Origin: Algoriphagus kandeliae | GTDB taxonomy: Bacteria; Bacteroidota; Bacteroidia; Cytophagales; Cyclobacteriaceae | NCBI RefSeq assembly: GCF_004571135.1 | Contig: NZ_SPSB01000006.1 | Coordinates: 1-64,000, forward strand | DNA: 64,000 nucleotides | Reading direction: 5' to 3' | In this document: positions 55,166 to 64,000 of the stretch, one piece after another | Position numbering within the stretch: the first letter of the stretch is position 1 | Layout of the letters: the number at the start of each line of letters is the position of its first letter | Notes under the pieces: generated by a model | The model's database searches: none | The model's input: the letters and a program-made list of their open reading frames with translations, nothing else | Told to the model about the DNA's origin: nothing | Position numbers and translations under genes: made by a program

Positions 55166-55876
55166 ATGGAAAAGGTCCTAGTAATTACTCCGGTTAAGAA
55201 TTCTATTGAAACGACTTTGGATACTGCAAAGGCGATATCGGAGTCGGATGTGCAGGTTAAGCATATTATTTTCAATGATTTTTCAAGTGAGGAAACCAAG
55301 AAGGAGCTTGAACGGAATCAGAAAAAGTTGGGCTATGAACTAGTTCATTTGGAAGATATCACGGACCATCCTTCTCCTAATTACAAATTGGTTCTGCAGA
55401 TTTCCCAGAAAAAAGCCCTCGAATTTGGATTGCCATTATTAGTCGTTGAATCAGATGTGGTGGTACAAAAGGATACTATTCGAAAATTGCTGGAATATCA
55501 AAAGGAAAAAGAAAATTCTGGCTTAGTGGGATCGGTGACAGTGGATGATAAAGGAGAGGTAAATTTCCCTTATTTGAAATTTAAAAATGTCAACGAGCCC
55601 ATTATCTCAACCAAACGGAGTTTGAGCTTTTGTTGCACGCTGTTTTCAGAGGATTTCCTGAATTCTTATGACTTTGCCGGATTGGATGATGCCAAAGATT
55701 GGTACGATACTTTTATTTCATCAAAGGCTTTAGAGCAGGGGTTTGAAAACTATGTGCTCATGAATGCCCCTGTTTGGCATAGGCCCCATGGAAGCCGTCC
55801 TTGGAAGCAATTGAAATATAAAAATCCGTTGAAATATTACTTTTTGAAGTACTGGAAGGGATTGGATAAGATTTAA
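55166..55876 (+). CDS. GT-A type glycosyltransferase (family 2-like)
   Basis: A 236-aa cytoplasmic protein from ATG 55166 (MEKVLVITPVKNSIETTLDTAKAI); the frame from 55133 crosses the promoter. The N-terminal Rossmann-like half with VKHIIFNDFSSEE and the acidic LLVVESDVVVQKDTI (in place of DxD) match GT2-type transferases. The second half has DDAKDWYDTFISSKALEQGF and the HRPHGSRPW end. Donor and acceptor are unknown. Its stop overlaps the FkbM gene (opposite strand) by 4 bp, and with DUF616 it forms a small surface-glycan gene group. Confidence 0.72.
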   Translation: MEKVLVITPVKNSIETTLDTAKAISESDVQVKHIIFNDFSSEETKKELERNQKKLGYELVHLEDITDHPSPNYKLVLQISQKKALEFGLPLLVVESDVVVQKDTIRKLLEYQKEKENSGLVGSVTVDDKGEVNFPYLKFKNVNEPIISTKRSLSFCCTLFSEDFLNSYDFAGLDDAKDWYDTFISSKALEQGFENYVLMNAPVWHRPHGSRPWKQLKYKNPLKYYFLKYWKGLDKI

Positions 55877-56706
55877 ACTCCGGATTCGAAAAAACGCTCA
55901 AATTCTTGAGGTGGATTTAACATTGCCAAAGTGTCTCTTCCGAATTTTTGAAGACGGTAATTGTTGCTTTTTAACAATTGATAGCATTCCTCCAATTCTT
56001 CTTTTGGTAAATTTTCATTTTCGAAAATGATTGTCCTAGGCTTGGTTTTTCCAATATCGAAAATTTTAATCACCTCTAAATCATATCCTTCAGCATCGAT
56101 TTGCAAGAGGTCGATATGAGATACATTATATTTTTTGATGAGGGTTTGAGGAGAGATGACTTCCACATCTACTTCAACGATTTGTTTTTTAGGGTCTTTT
56201 GGGATTTCAAGCCCATATTTTTTGCAATTCAATGCTACAACCCCATTTCGAAAATGATCCTGGATTTGTTCTAAAGAAAAGGAAGCTAAACCCGTGGCCC
56301 ACCTCATGGTGGAGAAGCCTATTTTGTAGAGTTTTTGGGTTCCGTCTTCTTTGCCGATAGCAGCACAAATGGGATGAAGCCCTTCATTGAATTGATAGAT
56401 TTTTTTCAATTCTTGATTATAAACATCAGGTTGAGGTTCCAGTAGTACACCTTTCCATCTATCTCGTTTGATGAATTTATGGATTGGATCGTGGGTAATC
56501 CCATCATTTGCACCGATTTGGATTACATAAAAGTCGCCTTTTTTTGATAAGGAATATTCGGAAATAAATTCTGCCAAACTGCCTTTCTTCGGTTTGTAAA
56601 AGTATTTGTAAAAGCCGATAAAGACTGGATTATCACTAGCGCTGAGATTGAATCGAAGATTTTTCCAAAAGGCTTTGAAGCTGGCCTTTAGTTTATGTTT
56701 TAGCAT
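55873..56706 (-). CDS. FkbM family methyltransferase
   Basis: A 277-aa SAM-dependent methyltransferase. FYVIQIGANDGITHDPIHKFI is the SAM site (GANDG), GVLLEPQPDVY the second, and IDLLQIDAEGYDLEVIKIF the conserved FkbM block. Members methylate hydroxyls of sugars or polyketides; flanking glycosyltransferases suggest a sugar. No signal peptide. It is the only minus-strand gene of this small group and has the perfect inverted repeat TGTGGA-N4-TCCACA 22 bp before its start (56728-56743). Confidence 0.88.
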   Translation of the reverse strand: MLKHKLKASFKAFWKNLRFNLSASDNPVFIGFYKYFYKPKKGSLAEFISEYSLSKKGDFYVIQIGANDGITHDPIHKFIKRDRWKGVLLEPQPDVYNQELKKIYQFNEGLHPICAAIGKEDGTQKLYKIGFSTMRWATGLASFSLEQIQDHFRNGVVALNCKKYGLEIPKDPKKQIVEVDVEVISPQTLIKKYNVSHIDLLQIDAEGYDLEVIKIFDIGKTKPRTIIFENENLPKEELEECYQLLKSNNYRLQKFGRDTLAMLNPPQEFERFFESGV

Positions 56707-56727
56707 GCAGGGTTATTTTTCCTATTT

Positions 56728-56743
56728 TGTGGAAAAATCCACA
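56728..56743. promoter_or_regulatory. Inverted repeat upstream of the FkbM gene
   Basis: TGTGGA-AAAA-TCCACA. A perfect 6-bp dyad between the gene and a possible minus-strand -7 box TATTTTTG (56766-56759). It may be a leader hairpin or an operator. Confidence 0.35.
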
Positions 56744-56851
56744 GAGGTCCTATAAAGTCAAAAATAAATAAATCTATTATCCTCAGGCGATTTTTATTCA
56801 AAACTTGAACCCAAGGCCCAAAATTACAAATCCAAAAAGAGAATTTGACTT

Positions 56852-57568
56852 ATGGCTAAAAGCTTGATTTATTCTGTAGTCACCAATAATTATGACAATA
56901 TAAAACCCGTAAAACCCATTGAGGGATTTGATTTTTGGCTGTTTACTGATCAAGAGGATATGAAAGTAGAGGGATGGGAAACCAAGTTGATTCCCAAGTC
57001 CGATGATCCTATAAAACAGCAGCGAACTTATAAAATCAAGAGTTGTGAATTTACTGCTCCCTATGATTTGACTATCTATATGGACGGAAATATGGAGATC
57101 ATCCAAAGTCCCAAGGAGTTTTTGGATAAGTATTATCGAGGGGGATTTTTGACTTGTAAACATCCAAAAAGATCTTCATTAAACGAAGAGGCCAAAGAGA
57201 TTGTAAAGAGGAAAAAGGATTTTCCTGAAAATGTGGAGAGAGCATTAGGATATGCAAAAGAAGTGGGCTATAAGGATGACTTGGGGTTGTTTGAAAACAT
57301 GGTTTTAGTAAGAGATAAATCTCCGGCAGTTAAGGCTTTGGAGGACAAATGGGCAGAAATTCTTTCCAAATATTCTCATAGAGATCAATTGAGTTTACCA
57401 ATTGCTTCATTTCTCACCAAGGTGCCGGTTCATACACTCCTAAGAGAAGATTTGTTTAAGTATATAAAGAGAAACCGAGGTCATCATATTTCTCTGAAAT
57501 TTCGAAATAAGGGGAAAGGTCCTTCCACTAAGCGGAATTTTTTCAAGTGGCTAGGCTTAAAAAAGTAA
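56852..57568 (+). CDS. DUF616 family glycosyltransferase-like protein
   Basis: A 238-aa protein. SLIYSVVTNNYDNIKPVKPIEGFDFWLFTDQED and QQRTYKIKSCEF then LTIYMDGNMEII are the signature of DUF616 (related to plant TOD1/MUCI70 transferases), where the DGN stands in for the DxD metal site. The C-terminal 30 residues are very basic (RNRGHHISLKFRNKGKGPS) and could bind membrane phosphates. Likely transfers a sugar in cell-surface glycan synthesis. No promoter is clear in the 145 bp upstream. Confidence 0.78.
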   Translation: MAKSLIYSVVTNNYDNIKPVKPIEGFDFWLFTDQEDMKVEGWETKLIPKSDDPIKQQRTYKIKSCEFTAPYDLTIYMDGNMEIIQSPKEFLDKYYRGGFLTCKHPKRSSLNEEAKEIVKRKKDFPENVERALGYAKEVGYKDDLGLFENMVLVRDKSPAVKALEDKWAEILSKYSHRDQLSLPIASFLTKVPVHTLLREDLFKYIKRNRGHHISLKFRNKGKGPSTKRNFFKWLGLKK

Positions 57569-57763
57569 GGTCAATTCACTGTATTTATTTCTTTATTTTT
57601 TTGCAACTGATTAGTTTTTGTTTATGTGTTGATAGGAAAATCCAAATAAAAATTTGCATTAATAAAATATCTCAGTAAATTTATTTCGGTGATTAAACAA
57701 CTTTTGTCAGTTATTCTTTAAAAAAACAGAGGGTAATTCCTTTATTTTCGATTTATAAGTTTT

Positions 57764-57794
57764 AAAAAATCCGGATTAGCCATCCGGATTTTTC
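57764..57794. terminator. Bidirectional hairpin between DUF616 and DUF4421 genes
   Basis: AAAAATCCGGA and TCCGGATTTTT form a perfect stem around TTAGCCA. It lies 196 bp past the DUF616 stop; the AT-rich stretch 57569-57763 between them holds no ORF or RNA I can recognise. Confidence 0.8.
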
Positions 57795-57833
57795 TTTTAT
57801 TTTGAGCACTTATCTTCTAAAAACAATCGACCG

Positions 57834-58856
57834 TTGAGACTCCATTTAGCCCTTTTTTTTGCAGGTATCTTTTTTTTATCAGGAATGAAAGGTAATGCTC
57901 AGACATCGGAATATGATTCGAATTATGTCGAGGTCCATCCGGAGCTATTTGGCTTGAGGTTATATTTTTCAAAAAAGTATACAAATGTAGCTATCAATGT
58001 CCCTGATCAGGATAGGAGGCTGGTATTTCGTCCGAATTCAGGGAATAATTTAGGAGTAGGGTTTACCTATCAAAAATTCACTTTGAATATTGCCGGGCCA
58101 CTTTCTTTTTTGAACCCAAATCGGCAAACGGATTTTCCGAAATATTGGGATCTTCAAGCCCATATGTATCCCAAGAAAATGATTATTGATTTTTTTGGGC
58201 AGTTTTATGATGGATTTATCCTAAGTAAGGATCAGTTACAAAATTCTGATCAAGATTACTTACGGGAAGATATCAAGCTTCGGAAATACGGTTTAAATGT
58301 GAATTACCTGTTTCATGGAGACAAGCTTTCTCTTCAAGCGGCTTTTAATCAATCCCATATTCAGAAAAAATCTGCCTTTTCTCCCTTTGTGGGATTTGAG
58401 GTGTATGGTGGAAAAGTAACAGGGGATTCATTGTTGATTCCTACCACGGAGCAGCTCGAATCTGTCAATTTTCAACGAGTCAATTATTTTCAATTTGGTC
58501 CAAAAGTGGGAGGAGCAGGAACTTTGGTATTTGGGAAAGGATTTTTCCTGACGGGTGTTGCAGGGATCAATTTAAGTTTGGGCTATGCAGAATGGCAGAA
58601 TGGCTCAACCGAAGAAAAATGGGGTGCTTTCCCTACTTTTTTCCTAAGGGGATTCGCAGGATATAATTCCAGAAGGTTTTCGATAAATGCGAATTATGTG
58701 TGGAAAAATCTGGCACTTGTACAAGAGGAACCATTCGACCAGGCTATTAATACTGGCAATTACCGCATCAATTTCGTCTACAAATTTGGTGTCGGTAAGT
58801 CATTTGAAAAGAAATTTCAAAAATTCAATCCTATTCGTTTGATCAGTAAAGATTGA
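57834..58856 (+). CDS. DUF4421 family exported protein, outer-membrane barrel-like
   Basis: A 340-aa protein. The only start that keeps a signal peptide (RLHLALFFAGIFFLSGMKGNAQ) is the TTG at 57834; no ATG or GTG precedes it in frame. The mature part opens with SNYVEVHPELFGLRLYFSKKY, typical of DUF4421, and alternates beta strands with aromatic ends, as in outer-membrane barrels, to the C-terminal NYRINFVYKFG. Function unknown. Monocistronic, with the terminator hairpin upstream. Confidence 0.75.
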   Translation: MRLHLALFFAGIFFLSGMKGNAQTSEYDSNYVEVHPELFGLRLYFSKKYTNVAINVPDQDRRLVFRPNSGNNLGVGFTYQKFTLNIAGPLSFLNPNRQTDFPKYWDLQAHMYPKKMIIDFFGQFYDGFILSKDQLQNSDQDYLREDIKLRKYGLNVNYLFHGDKLSLQAAFNQSHIQKKSAFSPFVGFEVYGGKVTGDSLLIPTTEQLESVNFQRVNYFQFGPKVGGAGTLVFGKGFFLTGVAGINLSLGYAEWQNGSTEEKWGAFPTFFLRGFAGYNSRRFSINANYVWKNLALVQEEPFDQAINTGNYRINFVYKFGVGKSFEKKFQKFNPIRLISKD

Positions 58857-58867
58857 TTGTTTTTGCC

Positions 58868-58897
58868 TTGGGCTTTCTTTGATTTCATTTAGCTTTG
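58868..58897 (+). promoter_or_regulatory. Promoter of the ALDH7 gene
   Basis: TTG at 58868-58870, a 19-bp spacer and TAGCTTTG at 58890-58897. Both elements match well; start of transcription would be near 58903, about 20 bp before the ATG. Confidence 0.7.
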
Positions 58898-58923
58898 AAT
58901 AATCAACGAAAACTACTAGCAAC

Positions 58924-60468
58924 ATGGACAATCGATTTGGTATCGCTGAATCTTTGGAAAGATTAGGAGTAAAATCCAAAAATTTAGGATCTTCTACCGG
59001 GGAATCTTGGTTGGATTCCGGAAAAGACTTTTTCTCTTCTGTCTCTCCAGTTGACGGCTCGATTATCGCACAGGTTCAGGAAACGAGTGCGGAGACCTAT
59101 GAATCAGTTATTTCCACCGCACAAATGGCATTTGAAAAATGGCGCTTAGTGCCAGCTCCCAAAAGAGGAGAAATAGTTCGTGAAATTGGCAATGCCCTAC
59201 GGGAAGTGAAGGCGGATTTGGGCAAGCTTGTTTCCTTTGAAATGGGGAAGTCCTACCAGGAAGGGTTGGGAGAAGTTCAGGAAATGATCGATATCTGTGA
59301 TTTTGCTGTAGGTTTATCTCGACAACTTTATGGCCTAACCATGCCATCTGAGCGTCCAGGACATAGAATGTACGAACAATGGCATCCTTTGGGAATCGTA
59401 GGGATTATTTCTGCATTTAACTTTCCTGTTGCTGTCTGGTCTTGGAATGTTGCTTTGGCTTGGGTTTGTGGAGATGTGACTGTTTGGAAGCCTTCCGAAA
59501 AGGCTCCGCTTTCCGGAATTGCTTGCCAGCATATTGTCAGCCATATATTCAAAAAACATGGGATGCCAGAAGGTATTTCAAGCTTGATTGTTGGAGACTA
59601 TAAAGTAGGAGAGCTGCTTTCTCATGATCCAAGAGTACCATTGGTTTCTGCTACCGGTTCTACCCGAATGGGTAAATTGGTGGGGAAAGCCGTTGGTGAA
59701 CGATTAGGAAGAGCCCTTTTAGAATTAGGAGGGAATAACGCTATCATCATTACCGAAAATGCAGATTTGGATATGGCTATTCGTGGTGCACTTTTTGGAG
59801 CAGTAGGCACGGCAGGTCAGCGTTGTACCAGTACAAGAAGGTTGATTATTCATGAGAAAGTATATGATGAGGTAAAAAACAGGTTGGCTTCTGCTTACAG
59901 TAAATTAGTGATAGGAGACCCATTGGATGAGCGAAATCACGTTGGTCCTTTGATTGACAGAGCCGCTGTGGAGATGTATTTGAAAGCTATTGAAAAAGTG
60001 AAGGAAGAAGGGGGGAAGGCTGTGGTAGAAGGTGGAGTTTTAAGTGGAGCAGGTTATGAGTCCGGGTGTTATGTCAAACCGGCGATCTATGAGGCTGAAA
60101 ATCATTTTGAAATTGTACAGCATGAGACCTTTGCCCCGATTTTATATTTGATCAAATACAAAACTTTCGCTGAAGCAATCGCTCTGCACAATGGCGTGCC
60201 TCAAGGACTTTCTTCTGCGATCATGACTACCAATATGCGTGAAGCAGAAACTTTCTTGTCCGTTGCAGGCTCTGATTGCGGAATTGCCAATGTGAATATT
60301 GGTACTTCAGGCGCAGAAATCGGAGGAGCATTTGGTGGTGAAAAAGAAACCGGAGGTGGTCGCGAGTCAGGTTCGGATGCTTGGAAGGCTTACATGCGAA
60401 GACAAACGAATACCATAAATTACTCTACAGAATTGCCATTGGCGCAAGGAATCAAATTTGATATTTAA
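58924..60468 (+). CDS. ALDH7-type aldehyde dehydrogenase (alpha-aminoadipic semialdehyde dehydrogenase-like)
   Basis: A 514-aa NAD-dependent dehydrogenase of the antiquitin group. [13 protein letters not shown] is the cofactor site, [10 protein letters not shown] holds the general-base Glu and [14 protein letters not shown] the nucleophile Cys. The [34 protein letters not shown]-type tail (here [16 protein letters not shown]) is diagnostic of ALDH7. These enzymes oxidise alpha-aminoadipic semialdehyde in lysine breakdown and also other aldehydes under stress. No other lysine-degradation gene is nearby. It is monocistronic by its promoter. Confidence 0.9.
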   Translation: [514 protein letters not shown]

Positions 60469-60486
60469 AGAAGAAAAAATATTTAA

Positions 60487-61488
<1,002 letters not shown>

Positions 61489-61492
61489 CATC

Positions 61493-61519
61493 AGCCTCAG
61501 AGGAATCTGGGGCTTTTTT
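61493..61519 (+). terminator. Terminator hairpin, copy 3 of 3
   Basis: Third copy of the AGCCTCAGA / TCTGGGGCT hairpin with six T, closing the array. It ends 10 bp before the stop of the convergent TonB receptor gene. Confidence 0.8.
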
Positions 61520-61528
61520 CATTTTTGA

Positions 61529-63355
61529 CTACTCCAGATTTAGCATAAAGCCAGCTCTAAACCAGCGTCCTGGCATTTGGACCGTCCCGGCTTCGATGTA
61601 ATCAGTATTTGTGATATTGGAGGCTTCTGCAAAAAAACCAATTTTTCCAGCTCGATTATAGTCAACTCGCATATCCAAAAGGAAATAGGGGTCTTGTCCC
61701 ATTCGTTCGATATAACGCATTTTGGTATTCCATTCCAACTTATTTCCTAAGCCCAAAAGCACTCCGCCCAACAGCTGATTTTTAAGGGCGGTTAAAGCAT
61801 ACCTGGTTTCTGTTCCCGGTTGCTCAATCAAATCAGCATTGATGTAATTGTAGGAAAACATAGCCTCTTTGACAGAAAAAAGTCTAGATCCATTTGTCCA
61901 CCGATATGTGAAGGCTAGTTCGATTCCATCAAAGTTCACTTGGTTAAAGTTTTGAGGTTGCCAAGGAGTGTCTGCGTCAGGTCGGGTCCATTCAATGAGA
62001 TCATCCGTTTTCCGAATGAAGTATACTGCCTCTGCAAAAAATCTTCCTTCAATCCACTTTGCTCCAACTTCAAAATTTTGGGCTTCTTCAGGTAGAAGAT
62101 TTTCATTACCAATGTTTGTTGGGCCGACGTAGAATAAATCTGTATAGGTTGGGATTCGAAAGCTTTTTCCCAAACTGGAATATAATCGAAGGGCTTTGGT
62201 TGCCTGGAATCCTGCTTCCAATCCTGGGAAGTGTTTCCATCCCCAGTCATCAAAATAATTGGAATAAATCCCTGCTCTGAAATCAATTCGATCTCCCAAA
62301 GGAATAAACTGTTCCAAAAATATTCCCCCAAGCGTTCGGTTTCTTTCGCCCAAATTGTTGCTTTCTAGTTTTTCTTCCCGGATTTCAGCTCCAAAACCAG
62401 TTTTTCCCCAACTAGACTCCAAGCTTCCGTTTAGTTCCAGAGCATAGGTGTTGGAAGTATGGTTGTTTTGATAGAATTCAGGTTCATTTCTTCTGAGTCG
62501 GTACTCATCATCATTTTTTCTCCAGTATGCTCGTGTATTTAAATAAAGGTTTCGATTGGAGAAAGTGTGGCTTATAGCTCCTAAGCTTGTCTGAATGTTT
62601 TCCCATTGGTCAGGGAAAGCGCTGGTATAAAAACCATTTGCTCCGAAAGTTCTATCGGTATAAGCAATCATTCCTCGGATAGAATGGTTTTTATTTAAAT
62701 CCAATCCTCCTTCATAAAAAAGGTTGCTGACTTGATAATCTGAGTTATACCAATGTCCATTGGATTTATCCCGGGAAAGACTCAAGTTTTGCTTTAATGA
62801 ACCTAAAGGAAGCGAACCGGCAAAGCTTAATCCCTGCATTCCAAAATCCCCTGCATAGCCTTGCAATCTCAAGCTACGTTGATCACTCAATTCAGTGATG
62901 ACATTTACTGCTCCGGCATAGGCATTTTGCCCAAAAATCCTTGCTCCCGGGCCTTTTAAAACTTCAACTCTGTCAATATTGATAAGTGGAACAGGGATAT
63001 TCATCATATGATGCCCTGTTTGAGGATCGGTAAGTTTGATCCCATTCAGAAGCATGAGGGTCTGATTGAACGAGCCTCCCCTAATTCCGATATCCGCTTG
63101 AACTCCTGTTACTCCCCGTTGGCGAACATCTACTCCGGGAACGAAAGAAAGGGCTTCTTGAAGGCTTCTACCGGGGGTAGTTTCCAGCTGAGGTTTGGTT
63201 ACTACAGATATGTTTCGATTCTGTTTTGAGAAAGGAATTTGAAGTCTGTTTTCCTGAATAATGATTTCTTCCAGGTTTTGGGATACAGTATCCACTTGCC
63301 CCCAAGCATAGGCCGACGCCAACAATGCTGTGAAGGTCAAAAGTACTTTTCTCAT
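61529..63355 (-). CDS. TonB-dependent outer-membrane receptor (BtuB-like)
   Basis: A 608-aa protein from ATG 63355 with signal peptide MRKVLLTFTALLASAYAWGQ; a start at 63382 only adds nine residues. The plug domain (about 40-150) is typical: SLQEALSFVPGVDVRQRGVTG, IGIRGGSFNQTLMLLNGIKL, VEVLKGPGARIFGQNAYAGAVNVIT. The 22-strand barrel follows. There is no N-terminal CarboxypepD_reg domain and no SusD partner, so it is of the cobalamin/iron type rather than SusC. Substrate unknown; I see no cobalamin riboswitch in the 163 bp upstream. Confidence 0.92.
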   Translation of the reverse strand: MRKVLLTFTALLASAYAWGQVDTVSQNLEEIIIQENRLQIPFSKQNRNISVVTKPQLETTPGRSLQEALSFVPGVDVRQRGVTGVQADIGIRGGSFNQTLMLLNGIKLTDPQTGHHMMNIPVPLINIDRVEVLKGPGARIFGQNAYAGAVNVITELSDQRSLRLQGYAGDFGMQGLSFAGSLPLGSLKQNLSLSRDKSNGHWYNSDYQVSNLFYEGGLDLNKNHSIRGMIAYTDRTFGANGFYTSAFPDQWENIQTSLGAISHTFSNRNLYLNTRAYWRKNDDEYRLRRNEPEFYQNNHTSNTYALELNGSLESSWGKTGFGAEIREEKLESNNLGERNRTLGGIFLEQFIPLGDRIDFRAGIYSNYFDDWGWKHFPGLEAGFQATKALRLYSSLGKSFRIPTYTDLFYVGPTNIGNENLLPEEAQNFEVGAKWIEGRFFAEAVYFIRKTDDLIEWTRPDADTPWQPQNFNQVNFDGIELAFTYRWTNGSRLFSVKEAMFSYNYINADLIEQPGTETRYALTALKNQLLGGVLLGLGNKLEWNTKMRYIERMGQDPYFLLDMRVDYNRAGKIGFFAEASNITNTDYIEAGTVQMPGRWFRAGFMLNLE

Positions 63356-63518
63356 AAAGATCAATGCGTAATAGTGGGGCAAAGTTGGAGTGTAAAAATT
63401 CCTTATCCAATTTTTAGATGGATGTAAAAAATGGTTAATGCTCTATGCACTTGTGTAAAATAGGCTTGATAATACTCTTCTTGTCCGTACTTTTAAGGAA
63501 CAAACAAAAAATAGAAAT

Positions 63519-64000
63519 ATGATTAGAAAATTAGCTTTTGGACTGTTGTTTTCGATCAGTGTTGGGGTCGGTGCCAGTTTAGCCCAACAGGGTTTAGCAA
63601 ATAATCAGGCAGATTTTGGTGAATTTATTGACCGTAAAGGGACCTACACCCGAACAGCTTCCGGCAAGCCAAGTGAGAATTACTGGCAAAATGAAGCTGA
63701 TTATCAAATTGAAGTTACGCTAAATGAAGAGGAGCATGTTCTCAGTGGAAAAGTGACTATCGATTACACCAATAATAGCCCCGAGGAATTGGAGTTTGTT
63801 TGGCTTCAATTAGAGCAAAACCGATTTACCGAAGATTCCCGAGGAGCTTTGACTACGCCTATTCAAGGTTATCGCTACAACGGGGATGCTGATGGAGGTT
63901 TTGATATTTCTGCCGTTCAGGCCAAAGTCGGATCAAAGGGTTCGATTTCTTCCAAATACTTAATTAATGATACTCGTATGCAGGTTTGGTTTAATGAACC
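63519..64000 (+). CDS. M1 family metallopeptidase, N-terminal part (runs off the window)
   Basis: Open from ATG 63519 to the end of the window, about 160 codons. It starts MIRKLAFGLLFSISVGVGAS and has a signal peptide ending near LAQQ. YWQNEADYQIEVTLNEEEHVLSGKVTIDYTNNSPEELEFVWLQLEQNRF is the N-terminal domain of bacterial M1 (aminopeptidase N-like) exported peptidases. The zinc site HExxH lies beyond the window. TACTTTTA at 63489-63496 is a near match to the -7 box. Confidence 0.88.
   Translation, partial: MIRKLAFGLLFSISVGVGASLAQQGLANNQADFGEFIDRKGTYTRTASGKPSENYWQNEADYQIEVTLNEEEHVLSGKVTIDYTNNSPEELEFVWLQLEQNRFTEDSRGALTTPIQGYRYNGDADGGFDISAVQAKVGSKGSISSKYLINDTRMQVWFNE

Noticed and set aside
63356-63518. 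Cobalamin riboswitch upstream of the BtuB-like receptor
   Set aside because: The gap is only 163 bp and AT-rich; I find no B12-box-like segment or paired elements.

Overview
The window looks like an ordinary chromosomal stretch of a free-living Bacteroidota of the order Cytophagales, most like the Cyclobacteriaceae (Algoriphagus and relatives). The reasons are the TAnnTTTG -7 and TTTG/TTG -33 promoter elements, the DUF4221, DUF4421 and GxxExxY families, a PafA-type alkaline phosphatase, a eukaryote-like class Ia ribonucleotide reductase and many Spase I or lipobox exports. The genus is an inference from protein families, not a database result.

Layout. 1-122: 3' end of an rRNA operon (5S) and its terminator. 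385-3782: a two-gene M16 peptidase operon with one catalytic and one inactive partner, the inactive one fused to a LolA-like domain. 4023-8430: rarA, threonine aldolase, a DUF2721 membrane protein and lpdA. 8726-12000: fabG, then two tandem DUF4221-type lipoproteins. 12103-17718: proline catabolism (pruA), a YjjG-type phosphatase with an ArsR-type regulator, an exported regulatory-domain protein, a GxxExxY gene between inverted repeats, and an exported aminopeptidase P. 17829-23115: PafA phosphatase, an IS200-like protein lacking its catalytic tyrosine, hmgA, a CsbD protein, a GH16 glucanase and a sensor-only membrane protein. 23180-30054: gcvP, an M28 peptidase, and an operon pairing a DUF4221 lipoprotein with a dead alpha/beta hydrolase. 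30122-37775: DEAD-box helicase, dihydroorotase, tRNA-His, a 46-aa ORF, and a compact alpha-glucan operon (debranching enzyme, GT4, GH57). 37792-42943: a DinB-like protein, nrdB-nrdA, a 0.6-kb AT-rich gap, rplU-rpmA. 43095-51926: a BNR-repeat protein, rhomboid, polyprenyl synthase, RNase R, a DEDDy exonuclease, a conserved hypothetical and lipB. 52007-57568: yraN, a SYLF protein, a MORN-like protein, an aminotransferase, and a small surface-glycan group (GT, FkbM methyltransferase, DUF616). 57834-60468: a DUF4421 protein and an ALDH7 dehydrogenase. 60526-61520: two intact tRNA-Val genes, then a tandemly duplicated cassette of a GIY-YIG nuclease ORF plus a tRNA-Val relic. 61529-64000: a TonB receptor and the start of an M1 peptidase.

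Most genes are housekeeping or scavenging functions: exported peptidases (M16, M24, M28, M1), a phosphatase, a glucanase and a TonB receptor outside the cytoplasm, and amino-acid catabolism (GcvP, LpdA, PruA, HmgA, threonine aldolase, ALDH7) inside. No CRISPR array, prophage, conjugative element or recognisable multi-gene defence system is visible. The most unusual locus is the tRNA-Val / GIY-YIG tandem array at 60.6-61.5 kb. In both tRNA relics the anticodon arm and the T arm have been rewritten by near-identical TCCCGAT...ATCGGGA palindromes, and the relic supplies the nuclease stop codon.
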